This document shows positions 37,936 to 49,573 of a stretch of 64,000 nucleotides of DNA, piece after piece. Below the pieces are notes generated by a model. It saw nothing but the letters and a program-made list of their open reading frames with translations. It was not told the DNA's origin and made no database searches. Position numbers and translations under genes: made by a program. Every line of letters begins with the position of its first letter. The stretch's first letter is position 1. The DNA is from Mycolicibacterium madagascariense (GTDB lineage Bacteria > Actinomycetota > Actinomycetes > Mycobacteriales > Mycobacteriaceae), in NCBI RefSeq assembly GCF_010729665.1, contig NZ_AP022610.1, positions 5,146,001-5,210,000 on the forward strand, in the 5' to 3' direction.

Positions 37936-38793
37936 GTGACTGCTTCCGGCGCCGCGTCGGCGGACGCGGCAGAGCCGCGCATCGCGCCGGCCACCGATCC
38001 GCTGATTCGGACCGCGGCGTTCTTCGACCTCGACAAGACGGTCATCGCGAAGTCGAGCACGCTGGCCTTTAGCAAACCCTTCTTCGATCAGGGGCTCATC
38101 AACCGGCAGGCCGTCCTCAAGTCGACCTACGCGCAGTTCCTGTTCCTGATGTCGGGCGCCGACCACGAACAGATGGACCGGATGCGGTCCTACATCACCA
38201 CGATGTGCAAGGGCTGGAACGTCGAACAGGTCAAGTCGATCGTCGGCGAGACGCTGCACGACATCGTCGATCCACTGGTGTTCGCCGAGGCGGCGAACCT
38301 GATCGCCGACCACAAGCTGTGCGGTCGCGACGTCGTCGTGGTCTCCGCCTCCGGCGAGGAGATCGTGGCGCCCATCGCCAGGGCACTGGGCGCCACCCAC
38401 GCGATGGCGACCCGCATGGTCGTGGAGGACGGCAAGTACACCGGCGAGGTGGCGTTCTACTGCTACGGCGAGGGCAAAGTCGAGGCCATCCGCGAGCTGG
38501 CCGCGCGCGAGGGCTATTCACTCGACCACTGCTACGCCTACTCCGACTCGATCACCGACCTGCCGATGCTCGAGGCGGTCGGTCACCCGACCGTCGTCAA
38601 TCCGGATCGCGCGCTGCGCAAGGAGGCGGCGGGCCGGGAGTGGCCGGTGTTGACGTTCTCCCGGCCGGTGTCGCTGCGCGACCGGATCGGCGCGCCGTCC
38701 GGTGCCGCGGTCGCGACGTCGGTGGCCGTCGGCGTCAGCGCGCTCGCGGCGGGCGCCGTGACGTACTCGCTGCTGCGCCGGTTCTTCTTCTAA
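37936..38793 (+). CDS. HAD-IB family phosphatase with C-terminal membrane segment (Rv3661 type)
   Basis: 285-residue HAD-superfamily hydrolase of the SerB/HAD-IB type. Motif I is FFDLDKTVIAKSSTLAF with nucleophile Asp and acid Asp (DxD) near residue 34. Motif II lies in VVSASGEEIV. Motif III/IV is YAYSDSITDLPMLEAVG. The C-terminal stretch AAVATSVAVGVSALAAGAVTYSLLRRFFF is hydrophobic and probably anchors the protein. Substrate unknown; annotated SerB-like in M. tuberculosis by similarity. GTG 37936 follows TATGCT (37923-37928) by 7 nt, the leaderless spacing; an in-frame GTG at 37867 would add 23 residues. Lies between the 6C and Ms1 RNAs. Confidence 0.9.
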   Translation: MTASGAASADAAEPRIAPATDPLIRTAAFFDLDKTVIAKSSTLAFSKPFFDQGLINRQAVLKSTYAQFLFLMSGADHEQMDRMRSYITTMCKGWNVEQVKSIVGETLHDIVDPLVFAEAANLIADHKLCGRDVVVVSASGEEIVAPIARALGATHAMATRMVVEDGKYTGEVAFYCYGEGKVEAIRELAAREGYSLDHCYAYSDSITDLPMLEAVGHPTVVNPDRALRKEAAGREWPVLTFSRPVSLRDRIGAPSGAAVATSVAVGVSALAAGAVTYSLLRRFFF

Positions 38794-38854
38794 TCACCCG
38801 GCGCGCGTTGCTGACGCGTCGAATAACGATCTGACGACTCGACCGAATTGACCC

Positions 38855-38883
38855 TTGATGTGACAGCGGTCACGGAGTACAAA
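38855..38883 (+). promoter_or_regulatory. Promoter of Ms1
   Basis: TTGATG (38855-38860) and TACAAA (38878-38883) are 17 bp apart, a good SigA-type promoter. The transcript should begin about 38889. Confidence 0.6.
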
Positions 38884-38888
38884 GGAGT

Positions 38889-39194
38889 CACGGAAGTCGG
38901 GTGAGGCCAAGGCCGAATCGGAAGAGAAGGTTCGTCCTCCCAAGCCAGACGTCCCAGCACGGAACCTGCGAACCCACGCGGAGCCCACGCCGCGATAATG
39001 GCAGAAGTGTTGCGGGCCTGCGTAATAGCGAAGAGCGAACGCCAAGCCGGGATCCCTTGGGTGGGATCGGCAGCCGTAGCGCATCGCGACGACGCCGAGG
39101 CCACCCACGCAACCTACTGAGCACGCTTGGTATCCAGAGTTCCGTGCTAGCGGGCGGCGAGCCGAGTCATTCGGAGCGCCGCCCGCTTCATTTG
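38889..39194 (+). ncRNA. Ms1 small RNA (MTS2823 homologue)
   Basis: A 400-bp gap without a credible protein gene between the Rv3661-type and Rv3662c-type genes holds a promoter followed by about 300 nt ending in a strong hairpin (10-bp GC stem 39150-39159 with 39177-39186) and TTCATTT. Position, orientation and length match Ms1 of M. smegmatis and MTS2823 of M. tuberculosis, an abundant stationary-phase RNA that binds core RNA polymerase lacking sigma factor. Several short frames overlap it but none has codon bias or homology. The identification rests on synteny and size; I did not compare sequences. Confidence 0.82.
39150..39194 (+). terminator. Intrinsic terminator of Ms1
   Basis: GCGGGCGGCG (39150-39159) pairs perfectly with CGCCGCCCGC (39177-39186); an inner GCCGAG/TTCGG arm may extend it. 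The T-rich end TTCATTT follows. It lies 8-16 bp before the convergent neighbour. Confidence 0.8.
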
Positions 39195-39201
39195 CTGGAT
39201 G

Positions 39202-39945
39202 TCACTTGCCCGCCGCCTCGGCAATGGCCAACGCTTCTCTTGCGCCCGCACGCAAAGCCTTGCTGCAGGCAATCAACCACGCCGCCAGCCCCTCGCGCGT
39301 CCCGGACGCGAATCCACGGGCGGCCGCACGGTAGTCGCCAGGCTTCTGCATCCAGGACTTCTCCGGCACGCCGAGCCCGTGCGTGTCCAAACCGCTGGCG
39401 ATCGTGACCAACCGGGCGACCCCGCGCGCCACCACCCCGTCGGCGACGCCGAAGGGCTCCAGGGTGAGCAGTTCGCCGTGTACGACCGCGGCGACGATCG
39501 GCGCGGGCGCGCGCGTGCCGGTGACGACGTCGGCCAACATCTCCAGCCGCCGCCCGACCCCGGGATCCGCGCGCGGCCTGCCGAGCCGGTCGTCGTCGGT
39601 GAGGTCGGCCGCGGCCAGGGCGTGCAGCCGGGCGATCGCCTGCAGCGGCGCGCGCTGCCAGACGCCGACCAGCGTGGTCGCGCCCCCCTCCAGGGCCTCG
39701 GCAACGCGGAGTGCGCCGGACAGCACGGCGTCGGGTTCGCCGTCCGGACCGAGCACGAGGGACCCGCCGTCGAGCACCGAGGACGCGCGGGCGGCCCGCA
39801 TCGCCGCCTCCGCTGCCGTGGCCGGCCAGCCCCGACGGTTCGCCTTGTGCCGGTGGGCCAGGGCCAGCGACTCCCGGGCCTCTTCGCCCGCAGCTGCCAC
39901 GCCGGGCAGTTCCACCAGGGGTGCGAGAGGATCCGGAGCGGTCAC
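39202..39945 (-). CDS. Fic-fold-like protein without Fic catalytic residues (Rv3662c type)
   Basis: 247 residues, mostly helical. The central part VVHGELLTLEPFGVADGVVARGVARLV aligns by eye with the Fic core (A-x-H-x(2)-F-x(3)-HPFxDGNGRxGR): the first His (VVH), the PF pair, the G of the loop and the two Arg positions survive, but the catalytic His is Glu (EPF) and the NG of GNGR is missing. The preceding GRPRADPGVGRR helix and the following YRAAARGFASGTREGLAAWLIACSKAL also fit the fold. It is therefore unlikely to AMPylate targets in the usual way. The M. tuberculosis homologue is labelled oxidoreductase or hypothetical; I see no basis for an oxidoreductase fold. Convergent with Ms1. Confidence 0.72.
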   Translation of the reverse strand: MTAPDPLAPLVELPGVAAAGEEARESLALAHRHKANRRGWPATAAEAAMRAARASSVLDGGSLVLGPDGEPDAVLSGALRVAEALEGGATTLVGVWQRAPLQAIARLHALAAADLTDDDRLGRPRADPGVGRRLEMLADVVTGTRAPAPIVAAVVHGELLTLEPFGVADGVVARGVARLVTIASGLDTHGLGVPEKSWMQKPGDYRAAARGFASGTREGLAAWLIACSKALRAGAREALAIAEAAGK

Positions 39946-40036
39946 GAGGACACGCTAGTGCGCGCCTCCGACGCGGCGGCACGCGACGGCGGAGTCCTCA
40001 GCGCCGACGGGCCCGGCGGTGACTACGCTCACACCC

Positions 40037-41992
<1,956 letters not shown>

Positions 41993-42010
41993 CTGCGACG
42001 GGTCCTGCCA

Positions 42011-42045
42011 TTGCAACCGTGATGCAACGTCTGCTGCCCTATCTT
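42011..42045 (+). promoter_or_regulatory. Promoter and palindromic operator of the aldehyde dehydrogenase
   Basis: The palindrome TTGCA-N7-TGCAA (42011-42027) lies over the -35 region of TATCTT (42040-42045). Such a site is well placed for a repressor or activator. The start codon is 47 nt downstream of the -10 box, with a GGAGAGG ribosome-binding site. Confidence 0.5.
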
Positions 42046-42091
42046 CGGTGACGACCGACACACTCTGTCGCCACCGCTGGAGAGGAACACC

Positions 42092-43615
<1,524 letters not shown>

Positions 43616-43628
43616 GCCGGTCGTTCAG

Positions 43629-43676
43629 GTAGCGCGCACAGTCGCTGCGACGCCGATCGGCGACTGTGGGCGCTAT
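43629..43676. repeat. Imperfect 19-bp inverted repeat, possible bidirectional terminator
   Basis: Left arm AGGTAGCGCGCACAGTCGC (43627-43645) and right arm GCGACTGTGGGCGCTATCT (43660-43678) are complementary with two mismatches around a 14-nt loop. It lies between the convergent aldehyde dehydrogenase and serine protease genes. No long T run follows on either strand, so termination would be atypical; it may instead be a dispersed palindromic element. Confidence 0.6.
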
Positions 43677-43692
43677 CTCGACGAGGCGCCCG

Positions 43693-44433
43693 TCAGGCAG
43701 CGGGTGGTGCGGCGCCGATCGGGACGAAGTCGGCGCCGGGCCGGTTCTTGGCGTCGATGTCGCCGAGGATCGCGTTGATGGACATCGTGACCGCGGGGGT
43801 GTGCAGCGGCACGAACTTCACCACGCACGTCGGCAGGTCTTCGCTGAACGCGCCGTGGATCATGCCGACCAGCTGGTTGTTGACGGTCACCGGGGCGCCG
43901 GAATCGCCCGGCTGGCCGCACACCTGGTTGATGATCGTGCCCGGCTTGTCACCGGGCCCCCACGTCACGCCGCACGACTGCCCGGTGGTGCGCCCCAGCT
44001 TGCAGGCGACGTCGCCGAACGAGGGATCGGGGCCGATGCCGTCGATCTCGAAACCGTCGATGCTGTTGACCGGTTGGACCTTGCGGGGATCGAACTGGAT
44101 CACCGCGTAGTCGAGGCTCTCGTTGCCGGCCACCATCGTCCCGACGATCCCCGCGCTCTGCGCGCGCTCGGAGGCGATCTGCGCGCCGGGCCCACCGCAG
44201 TGTGCGGAGGTGAACCCGATGAGGTTGCCGAACCGGTCGTGGCCGATCGAGGTCAACGTGCAGAACGTGTCGCCGTCGATGACGATGCCCGAGCCGCCGC
44301 CGAGGATCACCTGGTCATCGGCCCGCGCGTGCGCCGTCAGCGGTGCCGCCAGGGCCGTTGACAGGAGCAGGAGCGCAACGCCCAAGGCGAGGGGCCACGG
44401 GACCTGACCGCGCCGACTCCGTCGTACCAGCAA
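43693..44433 (-). CDS. Secreted chymotrypsin-like serine protease (Rv3668c type)
   Basis: 246 residues with a signal peptide (basic VRRSRRGQ, hydrophobic LALGVALLLLSTALAA, cut near AHARA). Catalytic triad: His in GFTSAHCGG near 86, Asp in NESLDYAVI near 121 and Ser in GQPGDSGAPV near 188; cysteines are at CTLTS, AHC, CKLGRTTGQSC and CGQPG, probably disulfide-bonded. Alpha-lytic-protease-like fold. No pro-region is evident. The start is taken as TTG 44433, with GAGGGG 7 nt upstream; no ATG or GTG fits the signal peptide. A minus-strand TAGACT (44477-44482) implies a leader of about 37 nt. Confidence 0.88.
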   Translation of the reverse strand: MLVRRSRRGQVPWPLALGVALLLLSTALAAPLTAHARADDQVILGGGSGIVIDGDTFCTLTSIGHDRFGNLIGFTSAHCGGPGAQIASERAQSAGIVGTMVAGNESLDYAVIQFDPRKVQPVNSIDGFEIDGIGPDPSFGDVACKLGRTTGQSCGVTWGPGDKPGTIINQVCGQPGDSGAPVTVNNQLVGMIHGAFSEDLPTCVVKFVPLHTPAVTMSINAILGDIDAKNRPGADFVPIGAAPPAA

Positions 44434-44559
44434 GAAAACCCCTCGTGACAGCCCCGGCCCGCGATCGATGAGCGTCAGTCTAACGTCGGCCGGGATCGTT
44501 GCGGCGGCCGCGACATGGCAACATGGGCCTCCAATACATCCGGCGGGAAGGACGTGTCC

Positions 44560-45078
44560 GTGAGCAATGGCGACCGCAAGAGCGGCGTTCCGACTACGGT
44601 GACCTCGATTCCGCTGGTGAATCCGCATGCGCCCAAGCCGGATCCGTCCATCGGCGACCTGGTCAAGGACGCGACGTCACAAGTGTCGACGCTGGTGCGG
44701 GCCGAGGTCGAACTCGCGCGCGCCGAGATCACCCGCGACGTCAAGAAGGGCCTGACGGGCAGCGTCTACTTCATCCTGGCGCTCGTCGTGCTGTTCTACT
44801 CGACGTTCTTCTTCTTCGCGTTCATCGCGGCCCTGCTGCACGAGTGGCTGCACTTCTACGTGTGGTCCGGCATCCTCATCGTCTTCGGCCTGATGGTGCT
44901 GACGACGGCGCTGCTCGCCCTGCTGGGGTGGCGCAAGGTCAAGAAGATCAGGGGCCCGCAGCAGACGATCGCGTCCGTCAAGGAGGCCAGGGTGGCGCTG
45001 GTGCCCGGCGGCGACAAGCCCGGTGACAAGCTCTCGATCAACGGCGCACCGTCGACCACGGATCCCTCCGGCTGGTAA
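44560..45078 (+). CDS. Phage holin superfamily / Holin-X membrane protein (Rv3669 type)
   Basis: 172 residues. Amphipathic N-terminal helix SIGDLVKDATSQVSTLVRAEVELARAEI typical of DUF1469/Holin-X proteins, then two membrane helices (VYFILALVVLFYSTFFFFAFIAAL; FYVWSGILIVFGLMVLTTALLALLG) and a basic tail. Despite the family name there is no lysis context; a membrane-envelope role is more likely. GTG 44560 with AAGGA 8 nt upstream was chosen over ATG 44515. The ATG of ephE overlaps its stop by 1 nt. Confidence 0.85.
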   Translation: MSNGDRKSGVPTTVTSIPLVNPHAPKPDPSIGDLVKDATSQVSTLVRAEVELARAEITRDVKKGLTGSVYFILALVVLFYSTFFFFAFIAALLHEWLHFYVWSGILIVFGLMVLTTALLALLGWRKVKKIRGPQQTIASVKEARVALVPGGDKPGDKLSINGAPSTTDPSGW

Positions 45079-46073
45079 TGGCCGCACGCCGTGCCCGCGG
45101 CGCCACCAAACGGCCCCCGCCGGACCCGTCGACCACCCGGATCTCCGGCCCGTGGCGGCATCTGGACGTGCACGCCAACGGAATTCGCTTCCACGTCGTC
45201 GAGGCCACCCCCGTCGCGACCGCGGACGCATCGGTGGGGGTCGACCAGCCGCTGGTGATCCTGCTGCACGGCTTCGGCTCCTTCTGGTGGTCTTGGCGGC
45301 ATCAGCTCCGCGGGCTGTCCGACGCCCGGGTCGTGGCTGTCGACCTGCGCGGCTACGGCGGTAGCGACAAACCGCCCCGCGGCTACGACGGCTGGACGCT
45401 GGCCGGTGACGTCGCGGGACTGGTGCGCGCGCTCGGCCACGAGACGGCGACGCTCGTCGGCCACGCCGACGGTGGATTGGTGTGCTGGGCTACGGCCGTG
45501 CTGCACCCACGGGCGGTGCGGGCCATCGGCCTGGTCAGCTCACCGCACCCGGTCGCGCTGCGGGCCTCGGCGCTGACCCGTCGCGATCAGGGCTTGGCGC
45601 TGCTGCCGTGCCTGCTCCGGTATCAGCCGCCGCGATGGCCCGAGCGGACGCTGACCCGCGACGACGGCGCCGCGCTGGAGGCCATGGTCCGCGACCGCGC
45701 GGGCAACGGGTGGATCGGCACCGAAGACTTCGCCGAGACGATGCATCACCTGCGCAGGGCCATCCAGATCCCGTCGGCCGCACACTCGGCGCTGGAGTAC
45801 CAGCGGTGGGCCGTGCGCAGCCAGCTGCGCGGCGAGGGCAGGCGCTTCATGCGGTCGATGCGGCGCCCGGTCGCGGTGCCGGTGCTGCACATGCGCGGCG
45901 ACGCCGATCCGTACGTGCTGGCCGACCCGGTGCACCGCACGCAGCGCTTCGCGCCGCACGGCCGTTACGTGTCGGTGGCGGGCGCGGGACACTTCGCGCA
46001 CGAGGAGAATCCCGCCGCCGTCAACGAACACCTGACGAGGTTCATCGCCGGCGGGTCGGGGGGCCTGACCTAG
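45078..46073 (+). CDS. ephE: Alpha/beta hydrolase, epoxide hydrolase EphE-like
   Basis: 331 residues, cytoplasmic. Oxyanion-hole segment LLHGFGSFWWSWRHQL near residue 57, nucleophile elbow LVGHADGGLV with Asp (GHADGG) near 133, acid region RGDADPYV near 275 and catalytic His in AGHFAHEENP near 307. The nucleophile Asp is consistent with epoxide hydrolases or haloalkane dehalogenases rather than esterases. Substrate unknown. Convergent with marP: both stop codons share the palindrome CTAG at 46070-46073. Confidence 0.88.
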   Translation: MAARRARGATKRPPPDPSTTRISGPWRHLDVHANGIRFHVVEATPVATADASVGVDQPLVILLHGFGSFWWSWRHQLRGLSDARVVAVDLRGYGGSDKPPRGYDGWTLAGDVAGLVRALGHETATLVGHADGGLVCWATAVLHPRAVRAIGLVSSPHPVALRASALTRRDQGLALLPCLLRYQPPRWPERTLTRDDGAALEAMVRDRAGNGWIGTEDFAETMHHLRRAIQIPSAAHSALEYQRWAVRSQLRGEGRRFMRSMRRPVAVPVLHMRGDADPYVLADPVHRTQRFAPHGRYVSVAGAGHFAHEENPAAVNEHLTRFIAGGSGGLT

Positions 46074-47257
46074 GAGATGCAGGTGTCGGTCGACACCTGT
46101 TGGGTGTTGCCGGCCTTCGCCATCTGCTTGGCCACCTCGCTCGCGGTCAGCACGAACCCGGTGTCGGCGTCGTCGACGGCCGCCCCGAACACCACGCCGA
46201 GCACCTTGCCGTCCTTGTCGATCAGCGGACCACCCGAATTGCCTTGTCGCACAGTGCCTCTGATGGTGTAGACCTCGCGCGTCACCGTCGTGGTGTGGTA
46301 GATGTCCGGCCCGTTGAGCTGAATGATCTCGCGGATCCGGCCGGGGGTTGCGGTGAACTCGCCGCCGCCCGGGTAGCCCATCACGACCGCGTCGGTGCCG
46401 GTCGGCGCCTCCTGCATGTCGAACTGCAGCGGCGCGGCGGGCAGCCCGGGCACGTCGAGGATGGAGATGTCCGCGTCGGGGTCGTACGACACCACGGTCG
46501 CGTCGTAGGTCTTGCTGCCGGACTCGACCGTCACGCTCTCCGCCCCCGCGACGACGTGGGCGTTCGACATGACCCGGTCGGGCGCGACGACGAAGCCACT
46601 GCCCTCGAGCACCTTCTGGCAGCTCGTCGCCACCCCGCGGATCTTGAGCACGCTGGGCCGCGTCGCCGCGACCACGGGATCGTTCGCCAGGGCGGCGTCC
46701 GGCACGTCGACGTTGACGATGGGCGTGCGGCCGAACGGCTGCAGCACGTCGGGCAGGCCCGAGGTGTCCAGCAGGGACGACAGTCGCGTCGGCACCCGCT
46801 TCAGCCACGGCGGCGCCACCCCGTCGACGGCGGAGAGCACTCGCGAACCACGCACTGCCGCAGCCAGATTCGGCTGATCCGACGATGTCAGCGGGGTGGC
46901 CAGCAGCCACGCCGCCACCAGGACCGCGACGAGCTGCAGTCCCACGCCGACGACCGAGTCGATGGTGCGCAGCCCCCGGTTGCGGATCGCCCCCCGCACG
47001 GCCCTGCCGAGGACGACGCCGGCGATCTCGCCGATCACCACCAACCCGAGGATTAGGAACAGGGCGACGAACAGCTTGGTCCGGGCGCCCTGGACGTGTC
47101 CGACCACGTGCGGCGCCAACAGCACGCCCGCCACCGCACCGAGGATGACGCCGACGAAGGACAGCAGCGAGCCCAGCGCCCCGGAGCGCCAGCCAGAGAT
47201 GGCGGCGACGAAGGCGATGGCGAGGACGGCCAGATCAAGCCACTGCGACGGTGTCAT
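46070..47257 (-). CDS. marP: Membrane serine protease MarP, acid-resistance protease
   Basis: 395 residues. Four membrane helices (residues 1-150, CvpA-like: LDLAVLAIAFVAAISGW, LLSFVGVILGAVAGVLLA, LFVALFLILGLVVIGEIAGVVL, GVGLQLVAVLVAAWLLATPL) tether an extracytoplasmic trypsin-like domain with His in VMSNAHVVAG, Asp in DPDADISIL and Ser in VRQGNSGGPL, near residues 235, 264 and 343, the positions in M. tuberculosis MarP. Two cysteines (ATSCQ and DTCIS) form the regulatory disulfide. MarP activates the peptidoglycan hydrolase RipA in acid and keeps intrabacterial pH. Last gene of the nth-thioredoxin-Nudix-marP operon. Confidence 0.95.
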   Translation of the reverse strand: MTPSQWLDLAVLAIAFVAAISGWRSGALGSLLSFVGVILGAVAGVLLAPHVVGHVQGARTKLFVALFLILGLVVIGEIAGVVLGRAVRGAIRNRGLRTIDSVVGVGLQLVAVLVAAWLLATPLTSSDQPNLAAAVRGSRVLSAVDGVAPPWLKRVPTRLSSLLDTSGLPDVLQPFGRTPIVNVDVPDAALANDPVVAATRPSVLKIRGVATSCQKVLEGSGFVVAPDRVMSNAHVVAGAESVTVESGSKTYDATVVSYDPDADISILDVPGLPAAPLQFDMQEAPTGTDAVVMGYPGGGEFTATPGRIREIIQLNGPDIYHTTTVTREVYTIRGTVRQGNSGGPLIDKDGKVLGVVFGAAVDDADTGFVLTASEVAKQMAKAGNTQQVSTDTCIS

Positions 47258-48051
47258 TGTTGGCCCTCACGGTAATCGCTGCCGCCGCCGACGAGCGCCA
47301 TTGCCGCGCTCAATTCGCGCACGTCGTCACCGTCCCACCGCTGCGCCCAGCCCGCGACGTCGAGGATCGCGGAGATGACCTGGCCCGTGAAGCCCCACAC
47401 CAGCATCTGGTTGAGCAGGAACGCGGGTCCGGCGAACCGTCGGGTGTTGTCCTCGCGGTACACCATGAGCCGGTTCTGCGGGTTGATGAACGCGCGCAGC
47501 GGCACGCGGGCGACGATCGCGGTCTCGCTCTCGTCGACGACGCAGACGGGACCGGGGTCGGGTGAGTAGGCCAGGACGGGCACCACGTGGAAGCCCGACG
47601 GCGGGATGAACATCCGATCGAGAGTCAGCAGCGGATGGATTCGCGCGGTGTCGATGCCGGTCTCCTCGCGGGCCTCCCGCAGCGCCGTGCCGACGGGGCC
47701 GCCGTCGCCCGGATCGGCCGCGCCACCGGGGAAGGCGGCCTGCCCGGCGTGCTGGCGCAACGTCGACGCCCGCACGGTGACCAGCAGGTCGGCGTCGGGA
47801 GGAGGTGAGCCGGGCGGCCCACCGGCGGGCGACTCGGACGGTCCGGAGATCAGGACCAGGACGGCGGCGTCGCGCTTGGCGCCGGTGCGCGTCGCGGTGC
47901 TGTTGGCCGCGCTGATCGCCGCGAGCACGTCGTCGGGCACCCGCCTGCGGTAGGCGCGCGGAATCTCGGCGGCGTTCTGCAGGAGGGGCTCGAGCCAGGC
48001 CGGGGCGACCGAGACGTCGAGAGCCGCAGCCCCGTCACCGGTGACGTTCAA
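47254..48051 (-). CDS. Nudix hydrolase, CoA pyrophosphatase-like (Rv3672c type)
   Basis: 265 residues. The Nudix box GGAADPGDGGPVGTALREAREETGID is near residue 110 and the neighbouring LLTVRASTLRQHAGQAAFPGG fits the NudL/CoA diphosphatase pattern (LLTxRxxxLxxHxGQxxFPGG). It probably cleaves CoA or acyl-CoA to 4'-phosphopantetheine and 3',5'-ADP. Overlaps marP and the thioredoxin-like gene by 4 nt each. Confidence 0.9.
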   Translation of the reverse strand: MNVTGDGAAALDVSVAPAWLEPLLQNAAEIPRAYRRRVPDDVLAAISAANSTATRTGAKRDAAVLVLISGPSESPAGGPPGSPPPDADLLVTVRASTLRQHAGQAAFPGGAADPGDGGPVGTALREAREETGIDTARIHPLLTLDRMFIPPSGFHVVPVLAYSPDPGPVCVVDESETAIVARVPLRAFINPQNRLMVYREDNTRRFAGPAFLLNQMLVWGFTGQVISAILDVAGWAQRWDGDDVRELSAAMALVGGGSDYREGQQ

Positions 48052-48701
48052 CCCCGCACTCCCATCCGTGGATTCACCGCCGCTGCGATCTCATCGGCGC
48101 TGGTGAACGAGCGCGGCAGGATCTGGGCCACCGTACCGTCCGCGCGCAGCACGACGGTGGCGGGCATGACGTTGGGCACCTGCAGCGCCGCCGCGACGAG
48201 CCGCCGACCGTCCTGCAGGGTCGGCAGCCGCACGCCGAGTTCGCTCAGTCGCTGCAACGCCGCGGTCTCGTTCTCGTCCTGGTGGACGGTCAGCACGGTG
48301 ACCTGCGTGCCCATCCGCCGCTGGTACTCCGCCATCGCGGGCAGCTCGTCGGCGCACGGGCCACACCAGTAGGCCCACAGGTTGAGCACCACGTTGCGTC
48401 CCGCAACCGCGCGCCCCACGTCGACGCGGGACCCGTCGGCCGCGCACTGCACCGTCACGCCGGTGAGCGCGGCGGGCGCGGGGCCGGCAGCGGGCGCCGG
48501 GCACGGCGGCAGGTCGGCCTTGGCGCGGGGGCCCGCGAGCGCCTGCGGGTCGTCGGCGTCGCGGTGTTCGCGAGCCGCGCCGACGTCCGCGCCACCCCCG
48601 GTGCCGTCGGCATCGTCGGAACCGACCTCGCGCCACAGCGCCACCGCGAGCGCGACGATCACCACGAGGACCGCGATGGTCCACCTGGTCGACGTCCGCA
48701 T
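48048..48701 (-). CDS. Membrane-anchored thioredoxin-like protein (Rv3673c type)
   Basis: 217 residues. N-terminal signal anchor WTIAVLVVIVALAVALW, an Asp/Gly-rich linker, then a TlpA/ResA-like thioredoxin domain with WCGPC in LNLWAYWCGPCADELPAM near residue 120 and cis-Pro in NVMPATVVL. Two additional Cys (CPAP, VQCA) lie before the domain. It should act on disulfides outside the membrane, for example in MarP or other exported proteins. Overlaps the Nudix gene; 14 nt after nth. Confidence 0.9.
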   Translation of the reverse strand: MRTSTRWTIAVLVVIVALAVALWREVGSDDADGTGGGADVGAAREHRDADDPQALAGPRAKADLPPCPAPAAGPAPAALTGVTVQCAADGSRVDVGRAVAGRNVVLNLWAYWCGPCADELPAMAEYQRRMGTQVTVLTVHQDENETAALQRLSELGVRLPTLQDGRRLVAAALQVPNVMPATVVLRADGTVAQILPRSFTSADEIAAAVNPRMGVRG

Positions 48702-48715
48702 GCCGGCGGCGACGC

Positions 48716-49480
48716 TCAGAGTCCGGCCAGCGCCAGCAGGTGCTCGGTCTCGGGTCCCTTCACCAACGGCGCGGCGGTCAGCGGATCGGTAGGGCCGAGG
48801 CCGTAGGACGGGCAGTCCTTCGCCAGCACGCACACCCCGCACGCCGGCTTCTTGGCGTGGCACACGCGGCGCCCGTGGAAGATGATGCGGTGGCTCAGCA
48901 GGGTCCACTCCTTGCGGGGGATCAACTCCGCGACCGCGAACTCGACCTTGACCGGATCTTCCAGCTCGGTCCAGCGCCACCGGCGGACCAGCCTGCCGAA
49001 GTGGGTGTCGACCGTCAGGCCCGGAATGCCGAAGGCGTTGCCGAGGATGACGTTCGCGGTCTTGCGACCGACGCCCGGCAGCGTGACGAGCTCGTCGAGG
49101 GTGTTGGGCACCTCGCCGCCGAACCGGGCGACGAGCTCCTCGCCAAGCCGCATCAGCGAATTGGCCTTGTTCCGATAGAAGCCCGTGGTGCGGACCAGGG
49201 CCTCGAGTTCCTCGCGATCGGCCCCCGCGTAGTCGGCCGCGGTGCGGTACTTCGCGAACAGCGCGGGCGTCGCCAGGTTGACGCCCTTGTCGGTGCTCTG
49301 GGCGGACAGGATGGTCGCCACGGTGAGCTCCAGCGGATTGGTGAAGTCCAGCTCGCAGTAGACGTGCGGAAAGGCTTGGGAGAGCGTGCGATTCATGCGT
49401 CGCGCCCGTCGGACGAGACCGGTGTGGGTCTCGGCGTCGAACTTCGTCGAACGGGGGGCTGCCGCTGCACTCTTGGCCAC
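48716..49480 (-). CDS. nth: Endonuclease III
   Basis: DNA glycosylase/AP lyase for oxidised pyrimidines. 254 residues: helix-hairpin-helix [14 protein letters not shown] with catalytic Lys, catalytic Asp in [11 protein letters not shown], and a [4Fe-4S] cluster from [17 protein letters not shown] (C-x6-C-x2-C-x5-C). A GTG or ATG at 49480 (MAKSAAAAP) adds a basic tail before the core; the actual core begins about [10 protein letters not shown]. First gene of the operon leading to marP; divergent from the Rv3675-type gene. Confidence 0.95.
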   Translation of the reverse strand: MAKSAAAAPRSTKFDAETHTGLVRRARRMNRTLSQAFPHVYCELDFTNPLELTVATILSAQSTDKGVNLATPALFAKYRTAADYAGADREELEALVRTTGFYRNKANSLMRLGEELVARFGGEVPNTLDELVTLPGVGRKTANVILGNAFGIPGLTVDTHFGRLVRRWRWTELEDPVKVEFAVAELIPRKEWTLLSHRIIFHGRRVCHAKKPACGVCVLAKDCPSYGLGPTDPLTAAPLVKGPETEHLLALAGL

Positions 49481-49573
49481 GCCACAAGACTACTGACGAA
49501 ACTGACAAGCGTACGCGCGGACTGGTGGCGTTCTGTGATCCCACTGAGACCTTCGGCGTGTTTACTTCGCCGT

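Noticed and set aside
38790..39407. Several short frames in the Ms1 region
   Set aside because: Overlap on both strands, no ribosome-binding sites, Arg-rich products; the region fits a non-coding RNA with promoter and terminator.
44560..45078. Prophage holin
   Set aside because: The family name suggests phage, but no endolysin, integrase or structural gene is near and the gene is in conserved mycobacterial order.
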